DNA of 64,000 nucleotides from Patiria miniata (lineage: Eukaryota; Echinodermata; Asteroidea; Valvatida; Asterinidae): the NCBI RefSeq assembly GCF_015706575.1, contig NW_024037074.1, positions 16,667,334-16,731,333 of the forward strand. Direction: 5' to 3'. Positions 34,001-45,735 of this stretch are shown in pieces. The notes beneath the pieces were generated by a model. That model made no database searches. It was given only the letters and a program-made list of their open reading frames with translations, and was not told where the DNA came from. Each line of letters starts with the position of its first letter. Within the stretch, counting starts at the first letter, position 1. A program made the position numbers and the translations under genes.

Positions 34001-36783
34001 TGGCACCCCCCCCCCCCCACACGCTACCTTTGAGCGGTCTCCACAGTCTGGTCCCAATCCTGCAGCGCCATCAGGAGTCTCATCTTCTCAATCAGTGCCA
34101 GCACCCCCCCCCCCCCCAACCCCCTCCCCAGCCCTTCCAAACCCCTCACACGCTACCTTTGAGCAGTCTCCACAGTCTGGTCCCAATCCTGCAGCGCCAT
34201 TAGGAGTCTCATCTTCTCAATCAGTGCCGGCATGAACCCAGGGTAGGACACCACCGCTTGGTTGATCTGGTCCAATGCGCCGCTGTAGTTGTGCCTCAGG
34301 GTGAAGTAACGAGCTTTGCCAATCAGCGCCTCTACGTCCTTGGATGCCCCACTGTCATGTCGACAACCAACCAAAAAAGAACCATTTTTTTCACAATACC
34401 TTTGTAGCATTCTTGATTATAATCATAGGCTGGCTACATCATCGCTTTAAGCTATTGTGTAGAGAGCAGCCTGAAGTGGCCAGAACTGAAACGTTTACGG
34501 TGGCTGCAGATGGAAAGTTTTGTTTATAAAATATTTTCAATTAAACAAGTTATAAATGTTTTGGTCAATTTTTTTTATTATATTCTATAAAAGTATTGTC
34601 ACTAAGGATTTAAAAGGATGTACTCAATGTCGGACAATTTCTTTCCTTTTTTTTTTCTTTATTGAAACTGAAAAGTTACTAATATTACTCTTCAAAGTGT
34701 ATGCTTTCATATGCAGGACATGTTTGACAATTCATGGATATTTGTCATACCTCAGTGCCTCTTCAAAATATTTGCCAGACTTTTTGACGTAGGCATCCCT
34801 GCCGCAGGTCAGATCAATCCAGCCTCGAAGAACCTGGCCCTGCTCAGACAAACAAAAGATGTACAAGTAAAGAAAAACAGAAAAGACAAGAACTGTCACT
34901 TTCACAGTCCAGAACTGAGACCTGAAAGTCAAAACATTGATGTTACTCAAACCAGAAAGATGAGAACTAAAGCCTAGAAGTCAATATGAGAACGAAAGCC
35001 TAGAAGCCAATACCTAAAATAAATTTCTATTTGGGGGGGGGGGGTGTTATCAATGTATAGTTTTTCGTAAATTTGTGTTAAACCGTGTCAGTGAAAATCA
35101 TAACAGTAATCAGTAAATTACCTGTTTTGCTCCCTGTGACATCTTCAGCATTCTATCCACATACTCTCGAGCCTTGTCGTGTCGTCCTGTATGCCACAGA
35201 AATGTAGCCGCAAAGTACAGACCCTGGAGCATAAACAGTAATACCCATAGTATTATGATCAAACTTAGAAATACATTGAGTTGGAGGGTCTCAACTCTAG
35301 GGCCTCAAATCCTGAAGCCCAAGCTGAGATGATGCCCAGGTTTTGGAAAAGCTCCTTGCTGTTACCATAATGTGAATGTTTGCCTATGCACGTATTTGCT
35401 TGCTCAGGTGCAGCTTGTTCCAGTTTGAGAACACAATGAGACCAAGCAATGATAACGATGCGTGACGTCATGATAGCAAGATTAACAATGCTGCAAACAT
35501 TGGAGATGGCAGTAAAGGAATACAAGAGAGGATAAGCCATGCTATGGTGTATGTCTTCATGTTTTAGTCGAAGCGAGACCGTACCTTCTCCCCGGTCCGT
35601 TTTCTCTCCTCCTTCAGTTTGGCGTCCAGATCCTGGACTGCCTCTCGATCTGTTGGGTCAAAAGAAGAAGAATGAATCAGATACAATCAGCATCAGTCTG
35701 CGGCATCACTAGGCCAGACAGTGTCCCCTATAATCCATGCACTACTTGGACATGCAAGATGTCTTAATGGTCTTGACTCTGTCCAATGATCTTGAGACTT
35801 ACCAACCGTCTTGCATCTCTTGTGGGAATACATGAGCGCCATGGTGGTGCACAGGATCAGATCTGGCTTGTCCTTGATGGATTCCAGCTCACGCATACCC
35901 TCAGCGATACGGTCTGCGACGGAGATAGATACAATCACAAGTCAATCTTAACTTAATCATAAGTCAATCACAAGTCAATCACAGGTTACCAGCCAACTTG
36001 TCATGCAACCAAATCTGTTTGTGACCGGTACTCAGCTGATTTTGTCAAAATTTCGCTAAGCAATATTTCTGCTTAGCAGATTTACGAAATTGGTTCCAGG
36101 TCAACACCAATAGCATCTGAAATATTTGAGTGATCACCTTCGAGTATGAGGCCATATGTCTTGAAGAACTGCAAGATGGGGTCAGCACCGTATTTCTTGA
36201 TAGCTTCCAGCGCCACTGTCTGCATGTGGCGATAGAGTTTCTCCTGGCAGTAGTAGTTGATGGCGGCCTGGGGCACAGACAAACAGGTCGGAACGACAGA
36301 TCAAATAATATCGTGTAACTTTTTAACCTTTTTATTAGGCCACCTGTGCCTATTACACCATGTGCCTATTACACCTAACTATAGCAGAAAAATTGATTCG
36401 AAATTCCCTACCTATAGACGTTTATTAATCTAGTAAAAAACATAAAATTAAAAGTAAATTTGGAGAAAGTTTGTCAGAAATGCCTGCAGGGTTTTCACAG
36501 GTTAACTAGAGGTAGGACTTTGATTTTTCCTGCTTTTTAACAAGGTAAGTAGCTTCCATAGTTAATACAAACTAGATTTTAAATTCAGGGAAATCAACTT
36601 TTCGAGAAATTTAGCATGCATCGCTGTATGGCTCACAGTATGGGGGAAGTCCAGTATTTGAGACACATGTTATGGGGCTAACAAACGCTGTGCTACAATT
36701 CTTAAAGTTTTTCTTGTTCTTTTTCATATTCAATGTGTACAGAGAATGCTCATTACCAGCGTGGTGGAATCAGTATCTGCCAT
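19843..36783 (-). CDS. TTC21B: Tetratricopeptide repeat protein 21B / IFT139
   Basis: A complete 31-exon gene on the minus strand encodes IFT139, a subunit of intraflagellar transport complex A, needed for retrograde transport in cilia and linked in vertebrates to Hedgehog signalling. Start: ATG at 36783-36781 in an ACCATGG context. Stop: TGA at 19845-19843. Exon lengths sum to 3951 nt, 1316 codons plus stop, the length I recall for the human protein, which supports every junction. The whole chain is TPR helices. Recognisable blocks include INYYCQE near the N-terminus, [64 protein letters not shown] and [20 protein letters not shown]. There is no signal peptide or membrane segment. Introns hold many repeats; coding exons show no break. 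Confidence 0.97.
23029..23291. repeat. TCACAAGTCA tandem repeat
   Basis: A dense array of CATCACAAGT units, with CAATCACAAGT variants, sits in the intron between TTC21B exons 24 and 25. Shorter runs of the same motif occur near 5030-5090, 33905-33965, 35930-35990 and 52930-53000. In several of these it is followed by a CAAGCTATT-like motif, so it appears to be an internal part of a dispersed repeat family. Confidence 0.9.
25609..30320 (-). CDS. TTC21B: TTC21B exons 13-20 (central TPR block)
   Basis: Exons: 30111-30320, 29404-29475, 28662-28889, 28205-28359, 27927-28010, 26747-26930, 26019-26157, 25609-25735. Landmarks are [74 protein letters not shown] and [13 protein letters not shown]. The exon at 28662-28889 includes a basic segment (SKRGGKVRP) corresponding to the variable loop in the vertebrate protein. 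Confidence 0.94.
25805..25990 (+). repeat. Dispersed repeat (ACAAGTACCCCCTCAA family)
   Basis: The stretch with CGCACAAGTACTCCCTCAA, then GGGAGAGTTGGGAGAGACCA and GTGGACACAAAGCGCCCTCT, recurs with variation at about 31185-31400, 44200-44340 and 54155-54420, and inverted at 56700-56785. It is a medium-copy family without identified termini or coding potential. Confidence 0.65.
27108..27476. mobile_element. Harbinger-like MITE with TAA target duplication
   Basis: A 369-bp element starts GGCCAAAAAAAAAAAGTCTC and ends with the inverted counterpart (CCGGCGACTTTTTTTTTTTT then GGCC). The inverted ends run about 30 bp through CGGTTTCTGGTAT. TAA is present on both sides (27105-27107 and 27477-27479), fitting the 3-bp TWA duplication of PIF/Harbinger elements. 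It is in the intron between TTC21B exons 17 and 18 and has no coding capacity. Confidence 0.75.
28540..28650. repeat. Decayed duplicate of intron edge beside TTC21B exon 15
   Basis: The AAAACGGCTTG segment and the following 60-70 bases occur twice in tandem (about 28545-28600 and 28618-28670). The second copy runs into the true donor of exon 15 and the first resembles that donor with changes. A third related piece near 29065-29125 resembles the 5' end of the same exon, followed by an AAAGAAAGCAG match. These look like old local duplications of exon edges. Confidence 0.55.
29790..29923 (+). mobile_element. tRNA-Thr-like SINE fragment, copy 1
   Basis: Positions 29852-29923 fold as a tRNA cloverleaf: acceptor GGCTGGG, D arm GCTC...GAGC, anticodon loop ACGGTAA, T arm GCAGG TTCAAAC CCTGC. 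The anticodon would be GGT (Thr), but the base before it is C instead of the universal T, and GGT is an unusual nuclear Thr anticodon. The 60 bases upstream (ending GAACCGCCAACACA-like) are shared with 60011-60138, so this is more likely a tRNA-derived repeat than a working tRNA gene. Confidence 0.7.
30595..30760. repeat. Dispersed repeat fragment (SINE/LINE-tail type)
   Basis: The stretch with GGGTGGGGAGAGGCAATGAG, then GTGCCTTGTGCAGGGGCACA and GGACTCGAACCCACAACC, resembles the segment at 62770-62890 (GGGTGGATAGAGGCAAGTTG, then TTGCCCAAGGACACAACACA). It is a widespread type of retroposon-associated sequence in deuterostomes. Borders are unclear. Confidence 0.5.
30938..36783 (-). CDS. TTC21B: TTC21B exons 1-12 (N-terminal TPR block)
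   Basis: Exons in transcription order: 36757-36783, 36138-36267, 35803-35913, 35585-35649, 35122-35223, 34751-34839, 34157-34351, 33485-33569, 33217-33315, 32884-33076, 31859-31956, 30938-31138. The first gives only nine codons (MADTDSTTL). The second begins [15 protein letters not shown], matching the conserved IFT139 N-terminus. Exon 7 carries [13 protein letters not shown] and the [10 protein letters not shown] block and has a partial duplicate just downstream. The exon 10 acceptor uses a C-run as its pyrimidine tract. Confidence 0.94.
34019..34102 (-). pseudogene. TTC21B: Partial duplicate of TTC21B exon 7
   Basis: The 3' part of exon 7, including its splice donor, is repeated about 129 bp downstream in the transcript, at 34028-34102, differing at only about three or four of 84 positions. 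The copy has a donor but no acceptor or 5' half. A C-run of 13 or more bases bounds each copy, suggesting replication slippage or microhomology at the homopolymer. If the downstream donor were used, translation would run into intron sequence. Confidence 0.85.
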
Positions 36784-37740
36784 GGTGAATGCTGTTTTCA
36801 ATGTTGCAATGCAGTGAGATCAAGCCACGACGTCACCCTCTGCCATAAAACCTGGGGGGAAAAGTAGAATGGGATAGGTTAGGCCAATTTGTACCAGTGT
36901 AATTCAATCAAAAGGTCTGGAAAGATTCCCATATCTGGCCATCACTTGTCACCCTGTGCACAAACCCTATGCCTATGGGACTGGTCTGAAAATTTCAAAG
37001 TAATTTCTCAGTAAAAATTCAAAACTTGTCCCTGCAAAGTTTGATTTTTCAGGACATAATATCACTTCCTGATGGCTGATAGGTCATTTAAGGGAAAAAA
37101 TACTGATGGCCAGATATGGGAATCTTTCCTTCGTTCTTTTCGTGTTAGTTTCGAAAAGCTTAAATTTTAATACGGAAATTATGTAGCGACTGCAATATTT
37201 ACATAATTTCTCAACCAAACGTTGCTTTTGTGACAACTACGTATGCTGCATATTATACTCACTTATGTATTTGATTTGTAGAGGTAAAAATCAGATAAAT
37301 GGTGCACAACTGCTGTTAAATTTTAAAGTCCAACTACTGCATGCTATTCCGGCGACTTCATTTTTCACACAAAAATGTGTTGATAGGATCCAGGCAACAG
37401 TGCGCCCTCTATAGTCACATGCTCGCAAGTATTACTGCCCCGCCTCCCCTTTAGGGAAGTGGGGGGGGGGGGAATCTACTTTAAATATTGAACAATGATT
37501 CATCCTCAAATTTAATGTACTTTTTGTGTAAATTATTTATTGTTTGGGTTAGGGTTGAGATGGCAGTAATCAAGCAAAACAATAGAAACCCAAAAATGTA
37601 AAAAAAGGCGGCTAAAAAATCCCTATGATTTTATTTTATTTATTTTTTGTTTCGGTTTTTAATTTCTTTATTATCCTTTTTTTCGGGGCGAGGGGGGGGG
37701 AGGAAGGGTTAGGGGTTCAATAAGGACTTGTGGCACTGTA
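36784..37740. other. TTC21B upstream region
   Basis: This stretch holds the TTC21B 5' UTR and promoter by position. A GC-box-like CCCCGCCTCCCC is at about 37438-37449, followed by a run of G. No TATA box or clear full RFX X-box could be identified. No other gene is seen. Confidence 0.4.
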
Positions 37741-38000
37741 CACTCACAAGGGCCCCAGGTGCAGATCCGGGGGGGGGGGGGTAAAAAAAACCTGCTACGA
37801 CACCCCCCCCCCCCCCCCCCAAAAAAAAATTATGACACAGAGGCGTAGCCAGCATGGGGTTAAGGGGGCTTTTTTGATAGTGTCCGATTTTGAACAGCGC
37901 CCCCATTTACACCACTGGGACATTAAAAAAAAATCTCACGGGCCTGACTCCCCCCCCCTCCCCCCCCCCCCCACAAACAAATCCTGGATCCACCCCAGCC
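37740..38000. repeat. Degenerate repeat cluster with long G and C runs
   Basis: Homopolymer G and C tracts, a GAGGCGTAGCCAGCATGG motif typical of transposon ends, and a CCTGGATCCACCCC piece related to the hAT-like terminus occur together. I read it as nested, decayed non-autonomous elements. Borders cannot be fixed. Confidence 0.5.
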
Positions 38001-39010
38001 CAATGCCAAAACCATTCTGCATGCTATTGCACAAAGCTAGCAAAATGCTTTCGCTTCGAATTCTATCATGAGGGCCCCTTCAATTTCAAAAACAATGTGA
38101 TACCTATTATTCGTCAGTTGCTTTGTGCCACCCCACAGCATAAGCCCAAAGTAGTTACATTGTACATAAGAATCCATTTCACACCTAAGTATTTGTTGAA
38201 ATATAGATTTATTGATAACCATTCCAAAACAGTTCTGTGAGTAAATATATAAACACGTTTTCCCTTCTTTTTTTTTTTAGTTGATTAAGAGAGGTATTCA
38301 AGCAAAAACATTATAACATTAAAGGATTATAACTATACATATATCTCTTAAAGTAAGAAAAAAAATACTAAATTTAATTGACAATTTTAAAAAGGCCACT
38401 TTTCATTTGTATCTTCTTCAGTCGAATACAAGCTTCAACACACCTCACGTTTTGCACCAAGCACAAAGCTATATTTTCATTTTTTTCCCCTTTGAACACA
38501 ATTCATATGAGACAAAACATAAAAAAAAAAAAAAAGAACACAATGAACGTAATTTGCTCTTCCATTTTTTTAGGTGAAAATTGTTTGAATTTGAAGATTT
38601 AAAAAAATCCACTTTGGTTTTTAAACACTGACAAAAGTTTGGATTTGTTGCGCCAAATTCGTGGGTTATTTCCCACACAAAATTGGATTCATCTTAAGGT
38701 TCTCTTGATGGCATTTCTTACTAAATGTTTTGGTTGGCATAAAATGTTTTTGTCAAGTTATTTGTTAATTTCATGTCGACTAAAACAAAAGGGGATGACT
38801 TTGAATAACCGAATACATTTTTGACTCCAAACAACAGTGTGTTCTTGTTTTTTCTTTTCTTTGCCTTCCTTTTCAGAAAAATTCTACAAACTCAAATCTT
38901 GGAGGTTGGGTGTTGAAACAATATATATATATATCAAGCATGATTATTTGTTTGCAATTTAAAATGACTCCTCTGGCTATCTATCTGTGAGACCTTAACA
39001 AAAGCTATTA

Positions 39011-39179
39011 CAGTGAAATCTTGACAAGTCAAAGTCTGGTAACACGACTGTTAAGTCAAACAAAGAATCCATTGCCTTCAGTAGTATAACAATGATATAC
39101 GAACCCTGCTTAACTCAAAAGTCTAAAAGTCAAATTTTGAACCTGCTCCCTTGAGGTTTGACTTATCAAGATTTCACGG
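39011..39179. mobile_element. pogo/Tc1-mariner-like MITE with TA duplication
   Basis: A 169-bp element reads CAGTGAAATCTTGACAAGTC at the left and ends with the inverted form (GACTTATCAAGATTTCACGG). It is flanked by TA at 39009-39010 and 39180-39181. The terminal sequence and TA target match the pogo/Tigger style. There is no coding capacity. Confidence 0.75.
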
Positions 39180-39185
39180 TAGATA

Positions 39186-39518
39186 TTAACCCTTACCCTA
39201 CTTGACCCTCCAACGCATGCCAATATGTGCCTCAAGAAAATCTCCTATGTTTTTTGCATGGCCCTCCAATATCTGCCATGTCATTTCAAGGGTAACTGGA
39301 CAGGCACTCCAATACATGCCACAGAGAACAATGAGAGTCCTCTGATTACAAAGTGAGTGCCCCCAGCTGGTCAGTATCAGGCACCCTCCAGGGCCTCCAA
39401 CTCCTGCCAATTGGAGCCTTCACTGTCAAGATAGTTTATCTGCCAATATACTGTAGCTGGAGGGCATTGGCATAACCAACTGACATGCAGTAAACTACCC
39501 TCAGAGAGTAAGGGTTAA
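39186..39518. mobile_element. TTAA-flanked MITE (piggyBac-like ends)
   Basis: The sequence TTAACCCTTAC at 39186-39196 is mirrored by GTAAGGGTTAA at 39508-39518, giving an 11-bp perfect inverted end including the TTAA target, with weaker similarity further in (CCCTCCA and its complement). It sits five bases from the pogo-like element. The internal sequence does not match the 522-bp family. Confidence 0.65.
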
Positions 39519-39999
39519 GGGGGTTGTTGAAATTTAAGGTTGGGTGACACTAAGCCAAAAATTACTTGTTAGCCACAGCATTTTTACAAAATGCGTCTAA
39601 AAGTGTTCAAAAGCCCAACCTCCAGCCCTTGCTTTTTAAACTCTTCGCACGATGACGCCACGCCCAATGACCGACTTCCACGGCCAGTCAATCCCTTGAA
39701 AAAACCTGAATGCATCCACCATCATGTAAAAATGGCTCATGCAGAAATATAACAATACAAAATTGTAAAGAAAAATACTTACATAAAACATAACAGCTGA
39801 ATACTTAGGATAACGTTAAAAAAAAAAAAAACCAAAGAGAGAGAATATAAAACAAAAACTGAACCATGCACAGAAGATATACCGATAACCTCAAAACGTG
39901 TATCCTAATACATGATAATATTGTGAAGCACATACATTTGTTTCACTTTAAAGTCACTCGTCATTAATATTCTATTTACACTGTAACAAATAATTTGTT

Positions 40000-42900
40000 C
40001 ATTTACTCTTCTGCTTTAATAAAAAATACATCCATTTTATTATTATCTGCAATATTATCATTTTTTTATTTTATTATAACACCATCTGGATAAATCCATT
40101 CTGCAGATTCCAGAATAACCCGTTTTATTTTTACTTTTCTTTATCGGCACTATCAATCGGATCATTTCAAATGAGCCAAATTTCAAGGAGCTTCTGAACA
40201 TTAAATGAGTGTGAGGCGCTCTGGCAAATGGGGATGATTCTTTTAGATGTTCAGGTTTATTGATATTTGTAATCTTTGATATGTCTACTGCATGTGTTTT
40301 CAAGAAATAGTATTTTTTTTAAAAAGTGAAATAAAAGTGTTTTTAAGGAAAAACAACTTGCATCTTTCATTTTCACAACTACAAAACTTGAAAACCTTTG
40401 AAGGCCTTTTTCTCAGTATTTTACTTTTGTGACGTGTCGATAAATGTAAACTTTCAACAACCATGACTTGTCCATGAATGTCCGATCGAAGTGCAACAAA
40501 CGGTACTGTACGGAGAATTTTGTTCTTTTTCCTAATACCTGCAAACCCTCATTTCGACCTCTGCTCAGTTTTGTCTAATTTTGCCAGAACGCCTCATATA
40601 TTCTCAGGAAATAAAAGTAGCTGGTAACCAGTCACGACCAATATGAATCCCATGATATCTTGCCTGGTAACCTGTCTCTGCTCAGGGAATTTGTGTTCAA
40701 GAAGCTCCGTGAAAATTTGATCCCATCACACACAGTAAGAATTGGCACTCCATACTTCCATTAAATCACTTCAACTTCAGTTGACTCTGCGGTGTAGAAC
40801 CCCGACTACCCATCCATAGGCTTACTGTATGGATCCATGACACTGACTAATTAATGCCGACGAAAAATTCTCATTACGAGTCGTTTCATGTTCGTAGGAC
40901 GACAAAGACATGCACAGATTAATACGGTTAAGAGGTAGATGTCATTTTTTTTTAAGAACCCCTAAAACAAAAAATTAACCAAACAAAAAATTACGTAACG
41001 AAAACAAAAATCCCAATATGACCTTGAACTACCTATACATGTATAATTGAAAAGTATGTATTATTGATGTCCTGGACGAGCTAAATTGAATACCGAGGTA
41101 ATGTTGCTTCCTAACTGAGCATGAAACATGACGACAATGTGTTTCAAATGTTCCATTTGAAACCACTTCAATTAACCTTCTTAAAAACTAATCACGAGTG
41201 ATTCAGAATCCGAAACTATAAGCAACCAAAATCAAAACTTTAAAAAATAAACCAATATTCCAGCCAATCAAAATGCTGGGATAAAATTGGGAGTTACAGT
41301 GCTCCGAGTGTATGATTGAAGACGATTAAAGTATGGTGTTCTTATAAAATACATTATACCATGATGAAGTTTGTTGTTTATATACAGTAAAAAAACTTTC
41401 AAGTCGACTCTCCGTCTGTTGTTATAAACTGATTCAATATTGAAAAAAAAATTGTAAAAAACCTCAAGTTTGCAGTCTCTTGGCAAAGTTTGGGGACGTT
41501 AGTTTGTTTTGTTTGGACGCATTGTTTGAGTTCAAAACCGGATACTAAACTTGACAATGCCGGGATAACATTACATATCAATACTGTGGAATATATAAAT
41601 ATCTGATTGCATGAATTATTCACTGAAATCGGGTATAAGGAGATCCTTCATTGTCAAAAGCAGCTACAAATGATGATGCAGCAAAAAAATAATGCAGCAG
41701 ACATTATGAAATAATTATGCAAGAAAAATATGGTTTTAAAGAATCAGTATTCAATTAATAGCAGAAATCAAAATAAACAACGAAAGTTTAAAAATTGTTT
41801 TTACTTCTGCGTTAGAAGTAGACATGGCAATGAAAAATATTTTTGTTCAGTTAAGGTTAAACCTTAGCATACATGGGGATCTGAATAATAATTAATAATA
41901 AATCATTATTCTGAATGAAGTATATCATCAAAAATTATACAAATGAAAACAATTAAAATAAACAAAATTTTAAGAAAAATCTGGGAAGACGTGTCAACAA
42001 TTATTCTATAATACATTTCAAAGTCTCTCTTATTTATAATTGATCATTTTCTCTTTTTTCCCCTTTCTTTTTGTTACTTTGCAAGAAATGTTCAATTTCA
42101 ACATGACCATGTATTAAATGCCAATGATCTGATTGGTTAAAAAAAAAAACCAAAACACCCAAAATCTGGTCAACTATAATGAGCTAACACAATATATTAA
42201 ACCCCCGCAACAAAAAGTCTCCTTTAGGAACTTTTGTGGTGGCGAGCTGACAGTTTTACCTAAAAATCTTGATTAGTATATAAGATTTCCTGTGCCATTT
42301 GTGTTTTTAATGACATTTCAATTAACGCTTAAAAAAACATAACAAAAAAGTTTTTAAAAAAATTTCAGTTTCAGAACGAAATGCTTGGCTCGCAAAACCA
42401 AAGCTTTCTGCAGCAATCTTAATAATGCAGCAATTGAAGTTTTTTTTTCTATTCAGCGATTTTAAAACCAATTTTCTTCTTTTTACTTCATAAAAGGCTT
42501 AAAAGCTCAGCAGGTAAATGAAAACAGGAAAATAATTACACAATCAGTTTTATATTTACAACTTTTTTTCTCTGTGAGAACTTGCCCCATCCATAGTTCT
42601 GTTCAAAATCTTTTCATGGGAAGTTGACAAATTCAAATTTTGCCCTTCAGTACAGAATTGAAAGGGTTGTTGGACATGATTCTAATTCTGTCTAGGAGTC
42701 TAAGATTTCTGTCTAAGATTTCTCTGTCGAATCAACTCCAAATTTCTTCAGGAAAAAAAAAAACAGTGGGGGAAAAAAGGAGGGCAAACCTTCCAACATT
42801 AAACATGACGATTTATCATGATTCTCTGAATTAGTTTGGAATCAATTCTACTAAATTCTGGTACAGATTCGGTCACGAAAACACACAGCACCAAAGACTA

Positions 42901-44100
42901 ATAGACCTCTTACATGGTATGTCCTCCCTGACGAATACTTAAACGAGTGCTTGGACAGTTTGGGGCAGTATATGGAAAAATACTTTTGTGAACACAGCCA
43001 AAAAAAGAAGCCATGTTGGGGAAAAGTAAATCTTGTTTTAACAGAACGTTTCCTCCAAAAAAAGGCAAAGAAATATATTTTCCCCCTTATTTCATCATCA
43101 TTAACATTCATCTCTCTAAAAGACTGAATTACTATATATTTTTTTCTCCATGACAATTTTTTTTTTTTTTCTTTTTAATGTTCATCGGGGGAAATATATA
43201 ATTATTATCAACATACTGTGAACACACAAAAAAAATGTTAACAGCATCAGTGACATTAAACTGAATTCAAATATACCTGATATCATATATTATATAGATA
43301 TACATACATACATTAAATTATTCCAAATTGATCTTTTGTTTTACGAACAACTATGAATCTGAGTTACAGAATAACAAGGCCTACATGTTCTACTCTTTTG
43401 TTTCTGTTCTTCATTTTAAGATGAAAATATAAGAATTTTTCATCTTGTCCCGAATGCATTTCTGAGAGGTGGTATGTTTTTGCTAATTTTCATTTTTTTT
43501 TTGGAGATATAAAAAAATTATTTTTGACAACACAATTAAAATTACAATAAAAAATTAAATAAATTCAGAAACATTTCTGAAGTCTTGTTCCGAAAAATCA
43601 TTTTGAGGCATAATGACTCTGTTCTTCTATGAAGATTTTGTTTGTTTGTTTTTTTCTTTTCATATTCAAAACTCAAAAATGGAGGGAAATTTTGTCTTGC
43701 GTTAGTGCTACTTTTATTCTACATGATTGAGATTTCCCCCGACAAGGCACTGTTGTGTTTACATATGAATATTTATGTCTTAAGAAATACTTCTGTTTAT
43801 ATTTACAAAGTCCTAAGACATATTTCTCATTTTCTTTGATGGGAAATTTTCAGAATACCAATCAAGCAGATTTATCTTTTTTTGTGACGAACGAAAATCA
43901 TGAGGTTTACTCGTTTGATTCCAGTTTATATAAAATGCTGAGGTGGGGAATAAACTTTGTGACTGAAAATCTTGAAATTACTTCCTTGAAATTCCTTTCT
44001 CCCTCAACCTTAGATCCTCCCACCGTCTCCCTCGATTACTCCCATCACTCCACACATTGAGCACATCTTAAAATATATACCTACTTGCAGCCTTTTAAGA
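40000..44100. other. AT-rich sequence with no recognised gene
   Basis: I see only AT-rich sequence with A/T runs. No splice-bounded coding segment, RNA gene or tandem repeat is evident on either strand. Confidence 0.55.
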
Positions 44101-44690
44101 CTGCATATCATGGTATTTACAATAACGAGGTGTGTACAAGATTTCAGTTTACAATACAGTATTCAGGTGCAAGACTGTATACGCACTCGGACCTGCTGCC
44201 TAAAGGAGTCCGCTCGCAAGTACCCCCTCTATGGTGAAAAAGAGACAGGGCAAGCCTACAAAAGGACCACTGGGCCATCTTGCCTCTTGTACGCTGGTAC
44301 ACACGCGCCTTACGTAAATGGTGAACAGTGGAGGTGAACCAGCCAAGTGTCCTTGTCATTTTGTTAGGTAACATACCGCCCTCGTTTGTTCAGGCACAGT
44401 GTCCATTAGGAACAGTGGCTTGGATGTTATAGAGCCCTGCTTGGTGGCTCCGCAGCACTGGACAGACCTGATCTGGTACAGGTTTCTCTTGTCACGAGAC
44501 AAACCCATGAGGTCCAGGTGTTTGATAAACTACAAATATATATACTGTGTGTGACGGTATTTAAGATATATAATGCATACGTAATATGTACAATCCCTGA
44601 CTGTGAAGACAATGCTGGACCCGTCTCAAGAATGGGGCGTGGATCAGACCTCACTTTGAATGTGTATACCTACCCCGTCAAAATCAGTCC

Positions 44691-45059
44691 AATTTGGGCG
44701 ATTCACAATGCAGTGCGCCACCAAGAGTTTGCCACGGAGTGTCCATTTTTCAAGTTTACGGTCGACAAAACGCGGTCCATTTGAATGAAAGTCAGTAGAC
44801 AACTTGAGCTAATTTTGTTATAGATTGGGGCATAGCATTCTGCCGGCTCATAAAAAAACCCACCATATTGATTAAAAGGGAAAAAAAGGGCGAACATATA
44901 TTCGAATCATACGCTTACGAAACTACTGACCAGAAAAAACAAACAATTTTAAATGTCCCGCGCTGCGAATTTGTTGACCATCTCCCACAATGCACTGGGA
45001 AAAATGAACTCTCTGTGGCAAACTCTTGGTGGTGCACTGAATTGTGAATCGCCCGAATT
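44691..45059. mobile_element. 369-bp inverted-repeat element, copy 1
   Basis: The left end AATTTGGGCGATTCACAATG and following GCGCCACCAAGAGTTTGCCA are mirrored at the right end (TGGCAAACTCTTGGTGGTGC to GAATCGCCCGAATT). Inverted ends are about 45 bp. The copy at 53670-54037 has the same structure and 368-bp length. AATT is present at both ends of both copies and may be part of the terminus or the target site. Non-coding. Confidence 0.82.
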
Positions 45060-45450
45060 CACTAGGGCTGTTTGAATTTGGGCGGTTTGAAACACTCCCC
45101 CTTCCCTCCCCCCCCCCCAAAAAAAGATTCAGGACAGTTGTGTGTGGTTAGTATTACTACACCCGAACTATAGGTTGAGCTTTTCTCCACTGCAGTTGAG
45201 ACGGTCCCAACTATCGTTGTGACCATCCCAAGTGCAGTTTAAACCGATGCCATAGTTGGGACTTAACAGGATCATACGCACTCTAGTGAGGTCACAATAC
45301 TTTCAAAATGTTTCTTTCGACTATCTATTTCTGTTGTTGACGGTGATATCAGGTCAGCATACAGACCGACCTCTGATGGTTGGTTCTAAAGAGTGACCTT
45401 GGTGAAGCGACGACGTTTGACACTGACAGAACAAACTACGATCGAATCAG

Positions 45451-45735
45451 TGATGACCTTGATCAGTTTGAAGATGACCTTGATCACTGTGGTGATGACC
45501 TTTGGTCACAGAAATATGACCTATATTGCTGTGGTAATGACCTTGATCACTGCAGCAATGACCTTGATCACCGTAGCGATGACCTTGTTCGCCGCAGCAA
45601 CGGCACTGAACTACGCACCGATGACCTTGATCACTACAGCGATGATTTTGATTGCTATGAAGATGACCCTGATCGCTGCAGTAGTGACCCCTCTCTGACC
45701 CTGGTCACCATGGCAATGACCCCAATCACTGTCAA
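45451..45735. repeat. 24-bp minisatellite (GATGACCTTGATCACTG type)
   Basis: Diverged units of roughly 24 bp read TGATGACCTTGATCACTGCA or close. Because the unit is a multiple of three, the plus strand stays open with an Asp-rich DDLDHCS-type repeat. There is no splice context, no homologue recognised, and it lies just downstream of the receptor stop on the other strand, so I treat it as non-coding. Confidence 0.8.

Noticed and set aside
37391..37398. RFX X-box half-site (GGCAAC) upstream of TTC21B
   Set aside because: Only one half matches; the partner half is poor, and the site is about 600 bp from the start codon.
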